64,000 bases of DNA, from positions 24,498 through 88,497 of the forward strand of contig JAQZBQ010000012.1 of NCBI GenBank assembly GCA_029237825.1, written 5' to 3'. Shown piece by piece: positions 8,969 through 17,412 of this stretch. A program made the translations under genes and the position numbers. The notes under the pieces are model-generated. The model had not been told where the DNA came from. It saw only the letters and a list, made by a program, of their open reading frames with translations, and did no database searches. The DNA comes from Bacteroidota bacterium. GTDB taxonomy: Bacteria > Bacteroidota > Bacteroidia > B-17B0 > Aurantibacillaceae. How positions within the stretch are numbered: position 1 is the first letter of the stretch; each line of letters opens with the position of its first letter.

Positions 8969-9720
8969 TGTTCACATTAGCAGATAAAACAATTTTGATT
9001 ACCGGCGCATCCTCAGGAATAGGAAGAGCGACAGCCATTTTATTTAGTGAACGCGGAGCTAATGTAATTATTACCGGAAGGAATGAGCTGGCATTAAATG
9101 AAACCTATCTGCAGCTGAACCCTTTAAATCAAAATCAAAAAATCGTCGCTGATCTTACAAATCCCAAAGAAGTGAAATCACTAGTCGGATCGCTTCATGC
9201 TGAAGTGGACGGCTTTGTACATTGCTGCGGTAAAGTATTGCCCGTGCCGGTTAAATATATTAAGAGGGAGCAGTTGGAAGATGTTTTTAGCGTGAATTAC
9301 TTTTCGGCAGTAAATTGCGTTTCCGAACTTCTTCTCCAAAAAAAAATTAACAAAAATAGCTCTATCGTTTTTATTTCGTCTGTTTCAACATTACATGCTT
9401 ATTTTGGTGGAGGGCCTTATATTAGTTCTAAAGCTGCTTTAGAAGGATATGCTAAAACTCTTGCCCTGGAATTAGCACCCAAAAAAATCAGAGTGAATGT
9501 GGTATTACCAGCTCTTGTTAATACTGCTATATTTGATAGTACGGTTGAAGCTGCAATAGATGATGAAAAGATGAACGAAATGGTAAGTAAATATCCTTTT
9601 GGTATAGGTGAGCCATTAGATGTTGCCCAGGCGCTGGCATTTTTTATTTCCGATAACAGCAAGTGGATAACAGGAAGTTTTTTAAAAATGGATGGGGGAC
9701 TTACATTAGGATTAAGTTAA
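8968..9720 (+). CDS. Short-chain dehydrogenase/reductase (FabG-like)
   Basis: 250 residues from the ATG at 8968; a TTG three bases upstream is less likely. The Rossmann motif TGASSGIG spans residues 12-19, and the catalytic Tyr151 and Lys155 lie in YISSKAALEG, with serines near 137-140. The usual NNAG is replaced by HCCGK. In this place it most likely reduces the beta-keto group made by the KAS III enzymes to a hydroxyl, with NADPH. Its stop TAA overlaps the ATG of the next gene by 1 bp. Confidence 0.85.
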   Translation: MFTLADKTILITGASSGIGRATAILFSERGANVIITGRNELALNETYLQLNPLNQNQKIVADLTNPKEVKSLVGSLHAEVDGFVHCCGKVLPVPVKYIKREQLEDVFSVNYFSAVNCVSELLLQKKINKNSSIVFISSVSTLHAYFGGGPYISSKAALEGYAKTLALELAPKKIRVNVVLPALVNTAIFDSTVEAAIDDEKMNEMVSKYPFGIGEPLDVAQALAFFISDNSKWITGSFLKMDGGLTLGLS

Positions 9721-10640
9721 TGGAAGAAAACAAAGAGATATCAGTAATCATTCCGGTATTCAATGCCGAAATTTGCATAGCTCAAACAGTATCGAAAATC
9801 CATTCGGTATTGAGTTCAATGAACCTTGTATTTGAAATAATCCTGGTGGATGATGCCAGTACGGATCATAGCTGGAAATGTATTAAAGAAATAAAAGCAA
9901 ATAATACTTCCGTTCAGGCAGTTCGGTTTAACAAGAACTACGGGCAGCATAATGCTTTATTATGTGGAATAAATGTTTCTTCCGGAAAGTACATTGTCAC
10001 CATTGACGACGATCTGGAACAGGACCCCAATGATATTGAAGTCCTTTATAGGATGATTAAAAGCGAGGGGTTCGATTTAGTATATGGAATGCCTGTTAAC
10101 GTTAGGAAAAATTTCTTCAGGAAAGTATTGACAAAAATCTATAAGAAAATTTCCCAGATCGAAAATAAAAACGCGGGAGGTGGCAGTTCTTTCAGGATTT
10201 TTACAAACCAGTTGCGATCCAGCATGCTAAACCATGGAGGGTCATTATTTTTTTTGGATGAAATTGCGTTATGGTATACAGATAATATTGGTTATGCAAC
10301 GGTGCGCTTTCAACGGTCAATGAAATCCGGTTCAGGCTATGGTATTAGTTCACTGTTTACATTATCACTTAGAGTTCTATCGCTTAGTTCCACGATGCCT
10401 TTAAAGTTAGTGCGCATGTTGGGACTATACATTTCTGTAATCAGTGTATTGCTTGGTTTCTATTTTTTTGTGAGGAAGTTTAGCGAGAATGTTCCCATGG
10501 GATACACATCAATAATTGTGGCAATTCTTTTTGGAACCGGGATAACGAGTTTTAGCCTTGGGATTATCGGGGAATACCTCGGCAACCTTATAGCCCTCTC
10601 CAATAAGAAGCCGTCTTATAGTATTCGCGAAAAAATATGA
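9720..10640 (+). CDS. GT2 glycosyltransferase, polyprenyl-phosphate sugar type (DPM1/GtrB/ArnC-like)
   Basis: 306 residues from the ATG that overlaps the SDR stop (TAATG); the longer frame from a GTG at 9663 would intrude into the SDR. The N-terminal GT-A domain has ISVIIPVFNAE, ILVDDASTD and the metal-binding DDDLEQDP. Two membrane segments lie at the C-terminus (LGLYISVISVLLGFYFF and TSIIVAILFGTGITSFSLGI). This is the build of enzymes that move a sugar from a nucleotide to undecaprenyl phosphate on the cytoplasmic face. It suggests that the acyl group made by the upstream genes ends on a lipid-linked sugar (inference). Confidence 0.85.
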   Translation: MEENKEISVIIPVFNAEICIAQTVSKIHSVLSSMNLVFEIILVDDASTDHSWKCIKEIKANNTSVQAVRFNKNYGQHNALLCGINVSSGKYIVTIDDDLEQDPNDIEVLYRMIKSEGFDLVYGMPVNVRKNFFRKVLTKIYKKISQIENKNAGGGSSFRIFTNQLRSSMLNHGGSLFFLDEIALWYTDNIGYATVRFQRSMKSGSGYGISSLFTLSLRVLSLSSTMPLKLVRMLGLYISVISVLLGFYFFVRKFSENVPMGYTSIIVAILFGTGITSFSLGIIGEYLGNLIALSNKKPSYSIREKI

Positions 10641-11281
10641 TTGTAGAGCAATATGGTTTAAGGTTTACCAGGATTACAGCATCGCATCTTGAGCTTCTCC
10701 GTTATTGGCGCAATCAATCTTATATTAGGGAAAACATGCAATTCACGGAGTATATTACACCGCGGATGCAAAAGAAATGGTTTGAAAAGATAAATAATAA
10801 GTTTAATTATTATTTTCTCATAGAACATGCAGGTAAAAAGATCGGGTTAATAAATTGCAAAGATGCAGCACCCAATTCAAGGCTTGCCGAAGGGGGGATT
10901 TTTATATGGGAAAAAGAATATTGGGGCACACTGTATCCGTCACTTGCTTCACTTACCATGCTTCAGGCGGTATTTGAAATATTTATGTCGGGAGAAGAAT
11001 CCGTTGCAACAGTCAGCTGCAATAATGCGATTGCTTTAAAATTTAATAAAATGTTAGGTTATGAAATTAAAAGCAAAACAAGCGACGGGCAATTTTATAA
11101 GCTGCACTTAACAAAGCAGCGGTACGTTTCCCATTGTAAGAAATTAATTAAAGCTGCTGAAATATACCATAACGGAAATACAGATTTTAAAATGTATGCC
11201 ACTGCCGGCGACTTATTAATTGATGAAATTAATTCCTATATCATAGCACATAACATCACGCCCTGGAAGGAAACGCTGTAA
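10637..11281 (+). CDS. GNAT-family N-acyltransferase
   Basis: 214 residues. The N-terminal two thirds follow the RimJ/PseH-type GNAT plan: FTRITASHLELLRYWRNQ, then FLIEHAGKKIGLINCKD, then an acceptor part with WGTLYPSLASLTMLQAVF and NAIALKFNKMLGYE, the usual C-terminal GNAT strand. The last 60 or so residues are an extra tail. It overlaps the GT2 gene by 4 bp (ATGA). In an operon with its own KAS III/ACP module, a plausible role is to transfer the acyl group from the carrier to an amino sugar (inference). Its end overlaps the convergent hydroxylase gene by 26 bp. Confidence 0.78.
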   Translation: MIVEQYGLRFTRITASHLELLRYWRNQSYIRENMQFTEYITPRMQKKWFEKINNKFNYYFLIEHAGKKIGLINCKDAAPNSRLAEGGIFIWEKEYWGTLYPSLASLTMLQAVFEIFMSGEESVATVSCNNAIALKFNKMLGYEIKSKTSDGQFYKLHLTKQRYVSHCKKLIKAAEIYHNGNTDFKMYATAGDLLIDEINSYIIAHNITPWKETL

Positions 11282-11927
11282 ATTCGCCGGCATTTAAAAA
11301 TTCAATCCATTTTTCTTTTGGAAACATGCTCAGCATAAATTCATCGCGCAGTGTTTCTATTTTGTATCTGCATATTTCTTTTGCAGAATATTCCCACCTT
11401 GGGTTGGCAATGTCAAGCATTAATACAAATCGGTCCTCTCCACTCTCATTCCATGCTTCATGTTCAAATGAATCATCGAAAATTACCATTTTGCCAGGTT
11501 GCCAGGTTTTAATTTCATTACCCACACGTAAGCCGCAATTCACAGGAACAATCAAACCCAAATGTGCCCTCAAAACCATTTTCGTAAAACCTTTATGTGG
11601 CTGAATTTTTGTTTTAGCAGGAAGGTATGAAAAGTCTGCGGAAATAAGTTGGGGTATTTTTTCCAGTATTTCAAACGTTTTCGGACACAAACTACAATTC
11701 AAAGGGTGTTTGATGCCGAAGAATTTAAAAGTAAATACCTTCCATAAATTTTTACTGTCTGGATGCAGGTAATCGGGGAACGTATTTAACCAAAAACCGT
11801 TTTCTGAAGACTTTCGGAGGAGCTGTAACTCATTTAAAATCTCCTGGAAATTCTCCTCCAGAACTTTTAACTCAGGAACCTCAGAGATATCATAAAACCA
11901 CTTGGGATTTTTGAAGTCGAATTGCAT
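11256..11927 (-). CDS. Aspartyl/asparaginyl beta-hydroxylase-like Fe(II)/2-oxoglutarate dioxygenase
   Basis: 223 residues from the ATG at 11927 (a TTG at 11933 is less likely). The AspH family signature is clear: IQPHKG with the first iron-binding His, RAHLGLIVP, WQPGKMVIFDDSFEHEAWN with the second His, then DRFVLMLDIANPRW with the 2-oxoglutarate-binding Arg. AspH enzymes use two His and lack the third acidic ligand, as here. Family members hydroxylate peptide Asp/Asn or small molecules and lipids (LpxO-like). It is one of three paralogues in 2.2 kb, here in reverse orientation and starting about 30 bp from the divergent copy. Confidence 0.82.
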   Translation of the reverse strand: MQFDFKNPKWFYDISEVPELKVLEENFQEILNELQLLRKSSENGFWLNTFPDYLHPDSKNLWKVFTFKFFGIKHPLNCSLCPKTFEILEKIPQLISADFSYLPAKTKIQPHKGFTKMVLRAHLGLIVPVNCGLRVGNEIKTWQPGKMVIFDDSFEHEAWNESGEDRFVLMLDIANPRWEYSAKEICRYKIETLRDEFMLSMFPKEKWIEFLNAGEFTAFPSRA

Positions 11928-11961
11928 TATCAAATTTAAAATTAATCTTAATTTTATGCAA

Positions 11962-12711
11962 ATGGTAAAACTTTGGTTTAGTTTATTTGACAGATCTGAT
12001 TATAAATCAGAACTTCCATATTTTATAGAGGGTTCAACGGAGGCTTACGTAGAAAAACTCGAATCAAATTACGCTGTAATCAAAGAAGAACTTTTGGCGT
12101 ATCTTCAAAAAAATGAACTTACCACGTATTTTAATTCTACCATGGTTGAGAAAAAAAATACATGGAAAACCATTTCCCTAAACTCCTGGGATATTAACCT
12201 CTATCACAATTTTATTCATTTCCCAAAAACAACGGCTCTGATTAAATCGTTCCCTGAAATTGTCTCTTCTTCCTTCACCATGCTTGCTGCCAATTCAAGA
12301 ATAAAGCCGCATTGCGGTGATACGAATGGTATTTACAGATGCCATTTGGGCCTCGTTATTCCAGCTGGTCTTCCGTCTTGTGGTTTTAGGGTAGGTGAAG
12401 AATGGCGTAGCTGGGAGGAAGGAAAAGTTCTCAGATTTATTGATGCTAACAATCATGAAGCAATTAATTTAAGTGACCAGAATCGTTTTATTTTTTTATT
12501 TGATGTTATTCGTCCTGAAGTAAGGCGGAAGAAGGGATTCATTTGCGCGGTTGTCCGAACTTCGTTGTTTATGCAGCGAATGGCAGAACGGATGCCTTCT
12601 CTGTACAAATGCCCCCTTTCCTTCCAGATGGCAATTGCTGGGTTTCTGGTTCCCTTGGCTTATACCGCTATTCCCGTCCGTAATTTTATTTATAAAAACA
12701 TGAAATGGTAA
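11962..12711 (+). CDS. Aspartyl/asparaginyl beta-hydroxylase-like protein, second copy
   Basis: 249 residues if the start is the ATG at 11962 (MVKLWFSLFD), chosen because the next paralogue begins MVKPWFSLYD; an ATG at 11956 adds only two residues. The motif set is intact: IKPHCGDTNGIYRCHLGLVIP, CGFRVGEEWRSWEEGKVL, NNHEAIN and RFIFLFDVIRP. A C-terminal extension of about 70 residues after the dioxygenase core has amphipathic or hydrophobic stretches (FQMAIAGFLVPLAYTAI), which may dock it on the membrane. It overlaps the third copy by 7 bp. Confidence 0.82.
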   Translation: MVKLWFSLFDRSDYKSELPYFIEGSTEAYVEKLESNYAVIKEELLAYLQKNELTTYFNSTMVEKKNTWKTISLNSWDINLYHNFIHFPKTTALIKSFPEIVSSSFTMLAANSRIKPHCGDTNGIYRCHLGLVIPAGLPSCGFRVGEEWRSWEEGKVLRFIDANNHEAINLSDQNRFIFLFDVIRPEVRRKKGFICAVVRTSLFMQRMAERMPSLYKCPLSFQMAIAGFLVPLAYTAIPVRNFIYKNMKW

Positions 12712-13445
12712 AACCGTGGTTCAGCCTATATGATAAAGAAAGGTACAAGGGCACAGATTCGCCTTTCCCTGTACTTGCAAATTATCCCGGAATATCTGAA
12801 TTGCAATCCAGCTATCTTACCGTGTATGAGGAATTAAATAAATATCTTCAAAAAAACCAACTAAAGCCTCAGTTTAATGGTACTATGGTTGAAACCCCAA
12901 AAAGCTGGAAAGTCCGATCCTTAAAAGTGTGGGGGGTTGAAATGTTTGACGTACAAGAACAATTTCCAGCAACGATGCGCTTGCTCAACAATATACCAAA
13001 TGTAGTAAATGTTGGGTTTAACTTGTTGGAGCCGGGTGCTAAAATTAAACCCCATAACGGTGATACAGACGCTATTTACCGTTGTCACCTGGGCTTAAAA
13101 ATTCCGGTAAATTTTAAAGCCTGTGCGTTAAAAGTATTGAATGAGGAAAAACATTGGGAACCGGGTAAGGTAATTATCTTTAACGACGCCTTTGAACATG
13201 AAGCATGCAATTACAGTAATGAGCAAAGAATTATCCTTCTTTTTGATATCCTAAAACCGCAATACCTTTCAATTCGGAATAAAATATGCGCCACCGTTTT
13301 GTCGAGTTTCTATTTACAACAGGTCGGAAATGCCTGGAAAGGAATTTATAAGATGGATCGTAGAATATTTCGTTACCTGATTTTTCCAATGGTTACTTTT
13401 ATAAGAGTAATGATCCCTTTTCGAAATTGGATTAAACGAAAATAA
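12705..13445 (+). CDS. Aspartyl/asparaginyl beta-hydroxylase-like protein, third copy
   Basis: 246 residues, the closest relative of the preceding gene (MVKPWFSLYD, FNGTMVE, IKPHNGDTDAIYRCHLGLKIP, FEHEACN, RIILLFDILKP). The HE pair and the terminal Arg are kept. It too has a C-terminal hydrophobic extension (YLIFPMVTFIRVMIPF). Tandem duplication is evident. Both plus-strand copies have a GDTxxIYRCHLGL stretch that differs from GFTKMVLRAHLGL in the minus-strand copy, so substrates may differ. Confidence 0.82.
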   Translation: MVKPWFSLYDKERYKGTDSPFPVLANYPGISELQSSYLTVYEELNKYLQKNQLKPQFNGTMVETPKSWKVRSLKVWGVEMFDVQEQFPATMRLLNNIPNVVNVGFNLLEPGAKIKPHNGDTDAIYRCHLGLKIPVNFKACALKVLNEEKHWEPGKVIIFNDAFEHEACNYSNEQRIILLFDILKPQYLSIRNKICATVLSSFYLQQVGNAWKGIYKMDRRIFRYLIFPMVTFIRVMIPFRNWIKRK

Positions 13446-15194
13446 TTACTTATAGATAATATAATTGTTTACAACAAGGATGTCAATGCCTGATGATGTA
13501 AACACCCCGGCAATATCAGCCATCGAATTGACAATCGGTTTACCCATGACGTTTAAACTTGTGTTTAGCAGTACAGGCACACCACTGATTTCATGGAACG
13601 CCGAAATGAGGTTATAGAAATGTTCATTTGTTGACTTACTAACTGTTTGAAGTCTCCCCGTACCATCAACATGAGTAACAGCTGGGATCAAATGTTGCTT
13701 TTCTTTTTTAATCGTTAAAACCCTTTCCATAAAGGGTGTTGGGAAGAAATTTTCAAAATAGTCATTCCCATACTCCTCCAAAATAGATGGCGCGAATGGC
13801 CTGAATTCTTCTCTGAATTTAACGCAGCTGTTTATCTTCTCTTTCATTTGCAGGTCACCTGGATTTGCTAATATCGAACGGTTCCCAAGAGCGCGCGGAC
13901 CCATTTCAGCTTTTCCCTGAACCCAGGCTACAATTTTTCCTTCAAACAATGAAGCGGCCACGGTGCGATAAATATTTTCATAATCAGTCAATTCATATTT
14001 GAATCCCGAATACGTTATGAATGCTTTAATCTCAGTGTTGTGTAATTCAAATCCCAGATAGGGATTGGTTTGAAAAAATGGGATTGCTTTATTGGGATTA
14101 TGCTTTTTAAAGTTTAATAGTGCTGCTCCAATTGCGGAACCGTCATCTGCCGGTGCTGAAGGGACGTAGATGTTTTCGTACGGGGTTTGTGTGTGAATTT
14201 TTCCATTGGCTGCTGAATTTAACACGCAGCCTCCCGCCAATATTAAATTTGTACTAGGGTAAATTTTGTAAATATTTGTTATGAGTTGCATGAGAATGAC
14301 TTCATAAAAAAATTGACACGTAAAAGCGAGGTCAGCTTTTGAAATTTTTCCATACGCATCACGCATGACATTTTTTTTAATTTTCTGTTCGTCTTTATTC
14401 CTTTTGATATTAATTCCATCAACGGTTATCCATTTTTCCAGGTCCTTTAAGAGTTTGTGGTTTAAGGTCCCATACGGGGCTAAGCCCATCACTTTCCACT
14501 GCTCCCCTGAGATGTCACTAAAACCGCACCACTTCGTTATCTCTCCATAGTAATCGCCCAATGATGCCTTACTCGAGTTTTTATGAACTTTTTTTAGTGT
14601 ATGATCATTTGCTTTGAAAATAGAATATGAAATGTGCTCATCACCATTGCCATCGATAACTAATATTGTAGCATTACTTACCGGAGACGTGTAATAGGCA
14701 TGATAGGCATGGCAATGATGATGATCGAAATATTCATTTGGTTTGTGAGGTAATTTTAATTTTAGATATAATGCGTTTTTGAAGGAAGCTCCCACGGTTG
14801 ACAACATTGCAAATTGTGATGAGCCATGGAAATCAGCAAGGGTAGCAAACAAATTGTCATCAATATTATACAGGTTTTTTCCAATAAAGCGGTTGAGATA
14901 CCTATACTTTCTGATCAGGAATATTGCGACTGCTGCTGTTACGTGTTTGGTCAGTGTGGCAAACATTCGCCAATTGACTGCAATTTCGTAATCCAAAAAG
15001 GGATAAGTTTCAACTAATTTATTTACAAGAAAAAAATTATCAGCTACAGTTGTTAATGCCCTCTTGTTTTGTGTAAATCTTTCGGTGGCCTCTGCGAAAA
15101 CAATTTCTCCATGATCGTTAACAAGAGCAATCGCCCCATCGTGAAACCCGCCTGCGATACCAATGTAGTATTTTTGAGGTTTCAGGTTTTTCAT
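13446..15194 (-). CDS. Carbamoyltransferase, NodU/TobZ/CmcH family
   Basis: 582 residues. The N-terminal Kae1-like domain has YYIGIAGGFHDGAIALV and the metal/carbamoyladenylate motif HHHCHAYHAYY (about 158-168), then LVIDGNGDE and LILAGGCVLNSAANGKI. The C-terminal YrdC-like part has VQGKAEMGPRALGNRSIL, FREEFRPFAPSI and VPVLLNTSLN. Family members use carbamoyl phosphate and ATP to place a carbamoyl group on a hydroxyl of a sugar or antibiotic. Convergent with the third hydroxylase (no gap) and likely part of the same modification cluster: the hydroxylases or sugars could supply the hydroxyl (inference). Confidence 0.88.
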   Translation of the reverse strand: MKNLKPQKYYIGIAGGFHDGAIALVNDHGEIVFAEATERFTQNKRALTTVADNFFLVNKLVETYPFLDYEIAVNWRMFATLTKHVTAAVAIFLIRKYRYLNRFIGKNLYNIDDNLFATLADFHGSSQFAMLSTVGASFKNALYLKLKLPHKPNEYFDHHHCHAYHAYYTSPVSNATILVIDGNGDEHISYSIFKANDHTLKKVHKNSSKASLGDYYGEITKWCGFSDISGEQWKVMGLAPYGTLNHKLLKDLEKWITVDGINIKRNKDEQKIKKNVMRDAYGKISKADLAFTCQFFYEVILMQLITNIYKIYPSTNLILAGGCVLNSAANGKIHTQTPYENIYVPSAPADDGSAIGAALLNFKKHNPNKAIPFFQTNPYLGFELHNTEIKAFITYSGFKYELTDYENIYRTVAASLFEGKIVAWVQGKAEMGPRALGNRSILANPGDLQMKEKINSCVKFREEFRPFAPSILEEYGNDYFENFFPTPFMERVLTIKKEKQHLIPAVTHVDGTGRLQTVSKSTNEHFYNLISAFHEISGVPVLLNTSLNVMGKPIVNSMADIAGVFTSSGIDILVVNNYIIYK

Positions 15195-15209
15195 TCAATG
15201 GAAATCGTT

Positions 15210-15626
15210 TTATTTTCTTCCCCTTCCGATACTGATATTGTAACGTACGCAATCCCAATATTCTTTCGTATAGCTCACGAAAATTTCTTCACCGGCAGCG
15301 ATATCACGTTTGGCTAAAATAAAACAACGGTTGCCATCAATTTCATATACGCAATTATTGGTTAGTCCTTTTACGCGGGTTAGTCCAGCGGCGTCGTTGG
15401 CAAAGCGGGCCTTGTGCTGCGGTGTGTTCCAGGCATCAATGCAATGTTTTTTATTTATAAAAAACAGGTAACCATCTTCATCTCTTTCAACACGTTTTTC
15501 ATATTCTTTCCAGTCAATGATTTCGCCAAGGTATTCGATAACACGTGTGCCTTTTTTTATTGGAGTTGTTGTGAAAAGCCCTTTTCCTGAATTTGGGAGT
15601 TGAGATGTTTTTACTGTTAATGCCAT
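15210..15626 (-). CDS. Minimal SET-domain protein-lysine methyltransferase
   Basis: 138 residues, nearly all SET domain. Visible blocks: GKGLFTTTPIKKGTRVIEYLGE (SET motif I), a CIDAWNT stretch, RFANDAAG, which stands where eukaryotic enzymes have RFxNHSC, and GEEIFVSYTKEYW with the SAM-site Tyr (GEELxxxY motif). It has no pre-SET or post-SET zinc clusters. Such small proteins occur in scattered bacteria and probably methylate lysine on proteins; the target is unknown. It is 15 bp upstream of the carbamoyltransferase on the same strand, so the two may be co-transcribed. Confidence 0.82.
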   Translation of the reverse strand: MALTVKTSQLPNSGKGLFTTTPIKKGTRVIEYLGEIIDWKEYEKRVERDEDGYLFFINKKHCIDAWNTPQHKARFANDAAGLTRVKGLTNNCVYEIDGNRCFILAKRDIAAGEEIFVSYTKEYWDCVRYNISIGRGRK

Positions 15627-15735
15627 AGGTGGATAAAGATACTATCTGCAGTGCATATATGAAAAAAAACTTTCCAGGATGCTTACCAGAAATTTTTAAA
15701 AAGTTAAGGGTGGTAATTCGCCTTCAAGGTGATGA

Positions 15736-16224
15736 TTATTCTATCATTTTCGTTAGCAAGTCATAGGTAATTTTGCCCTCGTGAAATCTCGTCCACTGTT
15801 TATTGTTCCGTGTAAATAATGTTGCAGGTATCGCGCCGCTCCATTCCGTTGAAATTTGATTGATGAAATCATTTCCGTTTACCTCGTCTAATAAAATGAT
15901 CTCAGCAGAAAATTTATTTTTTTCCAGAAAGGATTTTAATTTTTTTGAAAGCTCTTCTTTAAAGTCCATGGATACTAATAAAACTTTCACTTTCTTACGT
16001 CCATACTCCTTGTGGAGTTTTTCAAAATCAGGGAGTTCGGTTACGCACGGTTTACACCAGGTTGCCCAGAAATTAACAACATACACCGTATCGCTGTTAT
16101 TATGAACTCGTTTCATAAGATCATCTATCTTGTATACCGAAATATTTTGCGCGTCTAACGTTCCGAAACTTAGAAAAATTAATATTAGAAGTGCCAGTTT
16201 ATTTATTTTTTTCCTTGTAAGCAT
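15736..16224 (-). CDS. TlpA-like periplasmic thioredoxin
   Basis: 162 residues from the ATG at 16224, which gives a clean signal peptide (LALLILIFLSFGTLDAQ); a longer frame exists but starts with an unlikely segment. The redox site is in VVNFWATWCKPCVTELPDF, and the cis-proline is in GAIPATLF. It probably reduces disulfides in the periplasm. Its start lies 26 bp inside the SCO1-like gene, so they are coupled. The pair is typical of copper-centre assembly for cytochrome oxidase, although no oxidase is present here. Confidence 0.82.
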   Translation of the reverse strand: MLTRKKINKLALLILIFLSFGTLDAQNISVYKIDDLMKRVHNNSDTVYVVNFWATWCKPCVTELPDFEKLHKEYGRKKVKVLLVSMDFKEELSKKLKSFLEKNKFSAEIILLDEVNGNDFINQISTEWSGAIPATLFTRNNKQWTRFHEGKITYDLLTKMIE

Positions 16225-16864
16225 ATTCGTCCAATAAAAGTTGAATGTCAATCAGCAACCTGTTTACCTCAAGACTGTCGGTTCCGTCATAAAAACCCCT
16301 TAAATGAAGGTCTTTATCAACCAGCGCAAAATTTTGGGTATGAATAAAATCGTCTGCATCACCCTTTCCTTCTTCGGTATTTAACAGATAACTCTTTCGT
16401 GCCATTTGATATAAATGCTTTTTATCGCCGGTTAAAAACAACCATCTTTTGTCGTTTACGCCATGCAGGGAAGCATACGCTTTTAAAATCTGAACCGAAT
16501 CTTCCTCAGGTGCCACCGTGTGTGATAAAATCATAACATCGTCTCGGTCTTTAAACTGATTATAAACGCGTTCCAGTGCTGTGCTCATAATCGGGCAAAT
16601 CGATTGACATGTTGTGAAAAAGAAATCCGTAACATAAATTTTGCCTTTTACGGTTCGCTCGGAAACTTCTTCGCCGTATTGGTTGATGAACAGAAAGGGC
16701 TGTATCGTATGATAGGAAGTTTCACCCGTATTTACCTGATTTTTTTCGCCGAAATAGGGCAGCGAGCGCAATGGCTTATTTTCTTTTTTTGAAATAAGAT
16801 ACCACCCAAAAAATGCCAGCGGAATAAGAAGCAACAACCAATAGTAACCTTCTTTAAATTTCAT
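16199..16864 (-). CDS. SCO1/SenC family copper chaperone
   Basis: 221 residues with an N-terminal membrane anchor (YYWLLLLIPLAFFGWYLI). The copper site is complete: FFFTTCQSICPIM gives the CxxxC pair and DFIHTQNFALVD the His. SCO proteins deliver copper to, or reduce, the CuA site of cytochrome c oxidase in the periplasm. It overlaps the TlpA-like gene downstream by 26 bp. A TAACTTTG box lies just before the ATG but lacks a partner TTTG, so I do not call a promoter. Confidence 0.85.
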   Translation of the reverse strand: MKFKEGYYWLLLLIPLAFFGWYLISKKENKPLRSLPYFGEKNQVNTGETSYHTIQPFLFINQYGEEVSERTVKGKIYVTDFFFTTCQSICPIMSTALERVYNQFKDRDDVMILSHTVAPEEDSVQILKAYASLHGVNDKRWLFLTGDKKHLYQMARKSYLLNTEEGKGDADDFIHTQNFALVDKDLHLRGFYDGTDSLEVNRLLIDIQLLLDEYAYKEKNK

Positions 16865-16942
16865 GCCTCAAAGTTAGGATTAATTGTTGCGCATTACATT
16901 AAAATATGCAATTAAAATTGCTGGAACGATTCTATAAGATGT

Positions 16943-17401
16943 CTACTGAATACTAAGTTTCAGTTTAGGGCCGGTAAATACAAAGCCGCATTTCTCATAA
17001 AAATTTACCGCTTTATTTAACCGTTCTTCGGTTGGTGCAGTAACATCAATCCGCTTCCAGCTCCTTTGTTTACCCATTTCTTTCATCTTTTTTATGAACG
17101 ACGTGCCAATTCCGGAATTCCGGTATTGTGGTACGATGAACATTTCATCGAGGAGGGCATAGGTTCCGCCGGCGTAAATCGACTGGCTTTCGGTAAGTGT
17201 TAATATTCCAGCGACTTGATGGTCGGGTGTTTTTGCTAAAAAAATTTCAGTTTGTTCTGAGTTCAATATGTTTTTAAGGAATTCCTCATTTAAATATATA
17301 ACAGATTCCTTTTCTTCACCTAATTCGGTATAAAGCTCTTTCAATAAAAGAAGAATTTCGTGAATGTCTTTCTGGGTGGCTCTTTCAATTGATATGTCCA
17401 T
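16943..17401 (-). CDS. GNAT-family acetyltransferase
   Basis: 152 residues. The acetyl-CoA loop is visible in VPQYRNSGIGTSFIKKM (the RxxGxG signature, about residues 92-108), preceded by ALLDEMFIV and followed by AVNFYEKCGF. The target is unknown; members of this type acetylate small amines or protein N-termini. It lies 11 bp downstream of the MFS transporter gene on the same strand, which suggests a joint resistance or detoxification role (weak inference). Confidence 0.8.
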   Translation of the reverse strand: MDISIERATQKDIHEILLLLKELYTELGEEKESVIYLNEEFLKNILNSEQTEIFLAKTPDHQVAGILTLTESQSIYAGGTYALLDEMFIVPQYRNSGIGTSFIKKMKEMGKQRSWKRIDVTAPTEERLNKAVNFYEKCGFVFTGPKLKLSIQ

Positions 17402-17412
17402 AACACTTTTTA

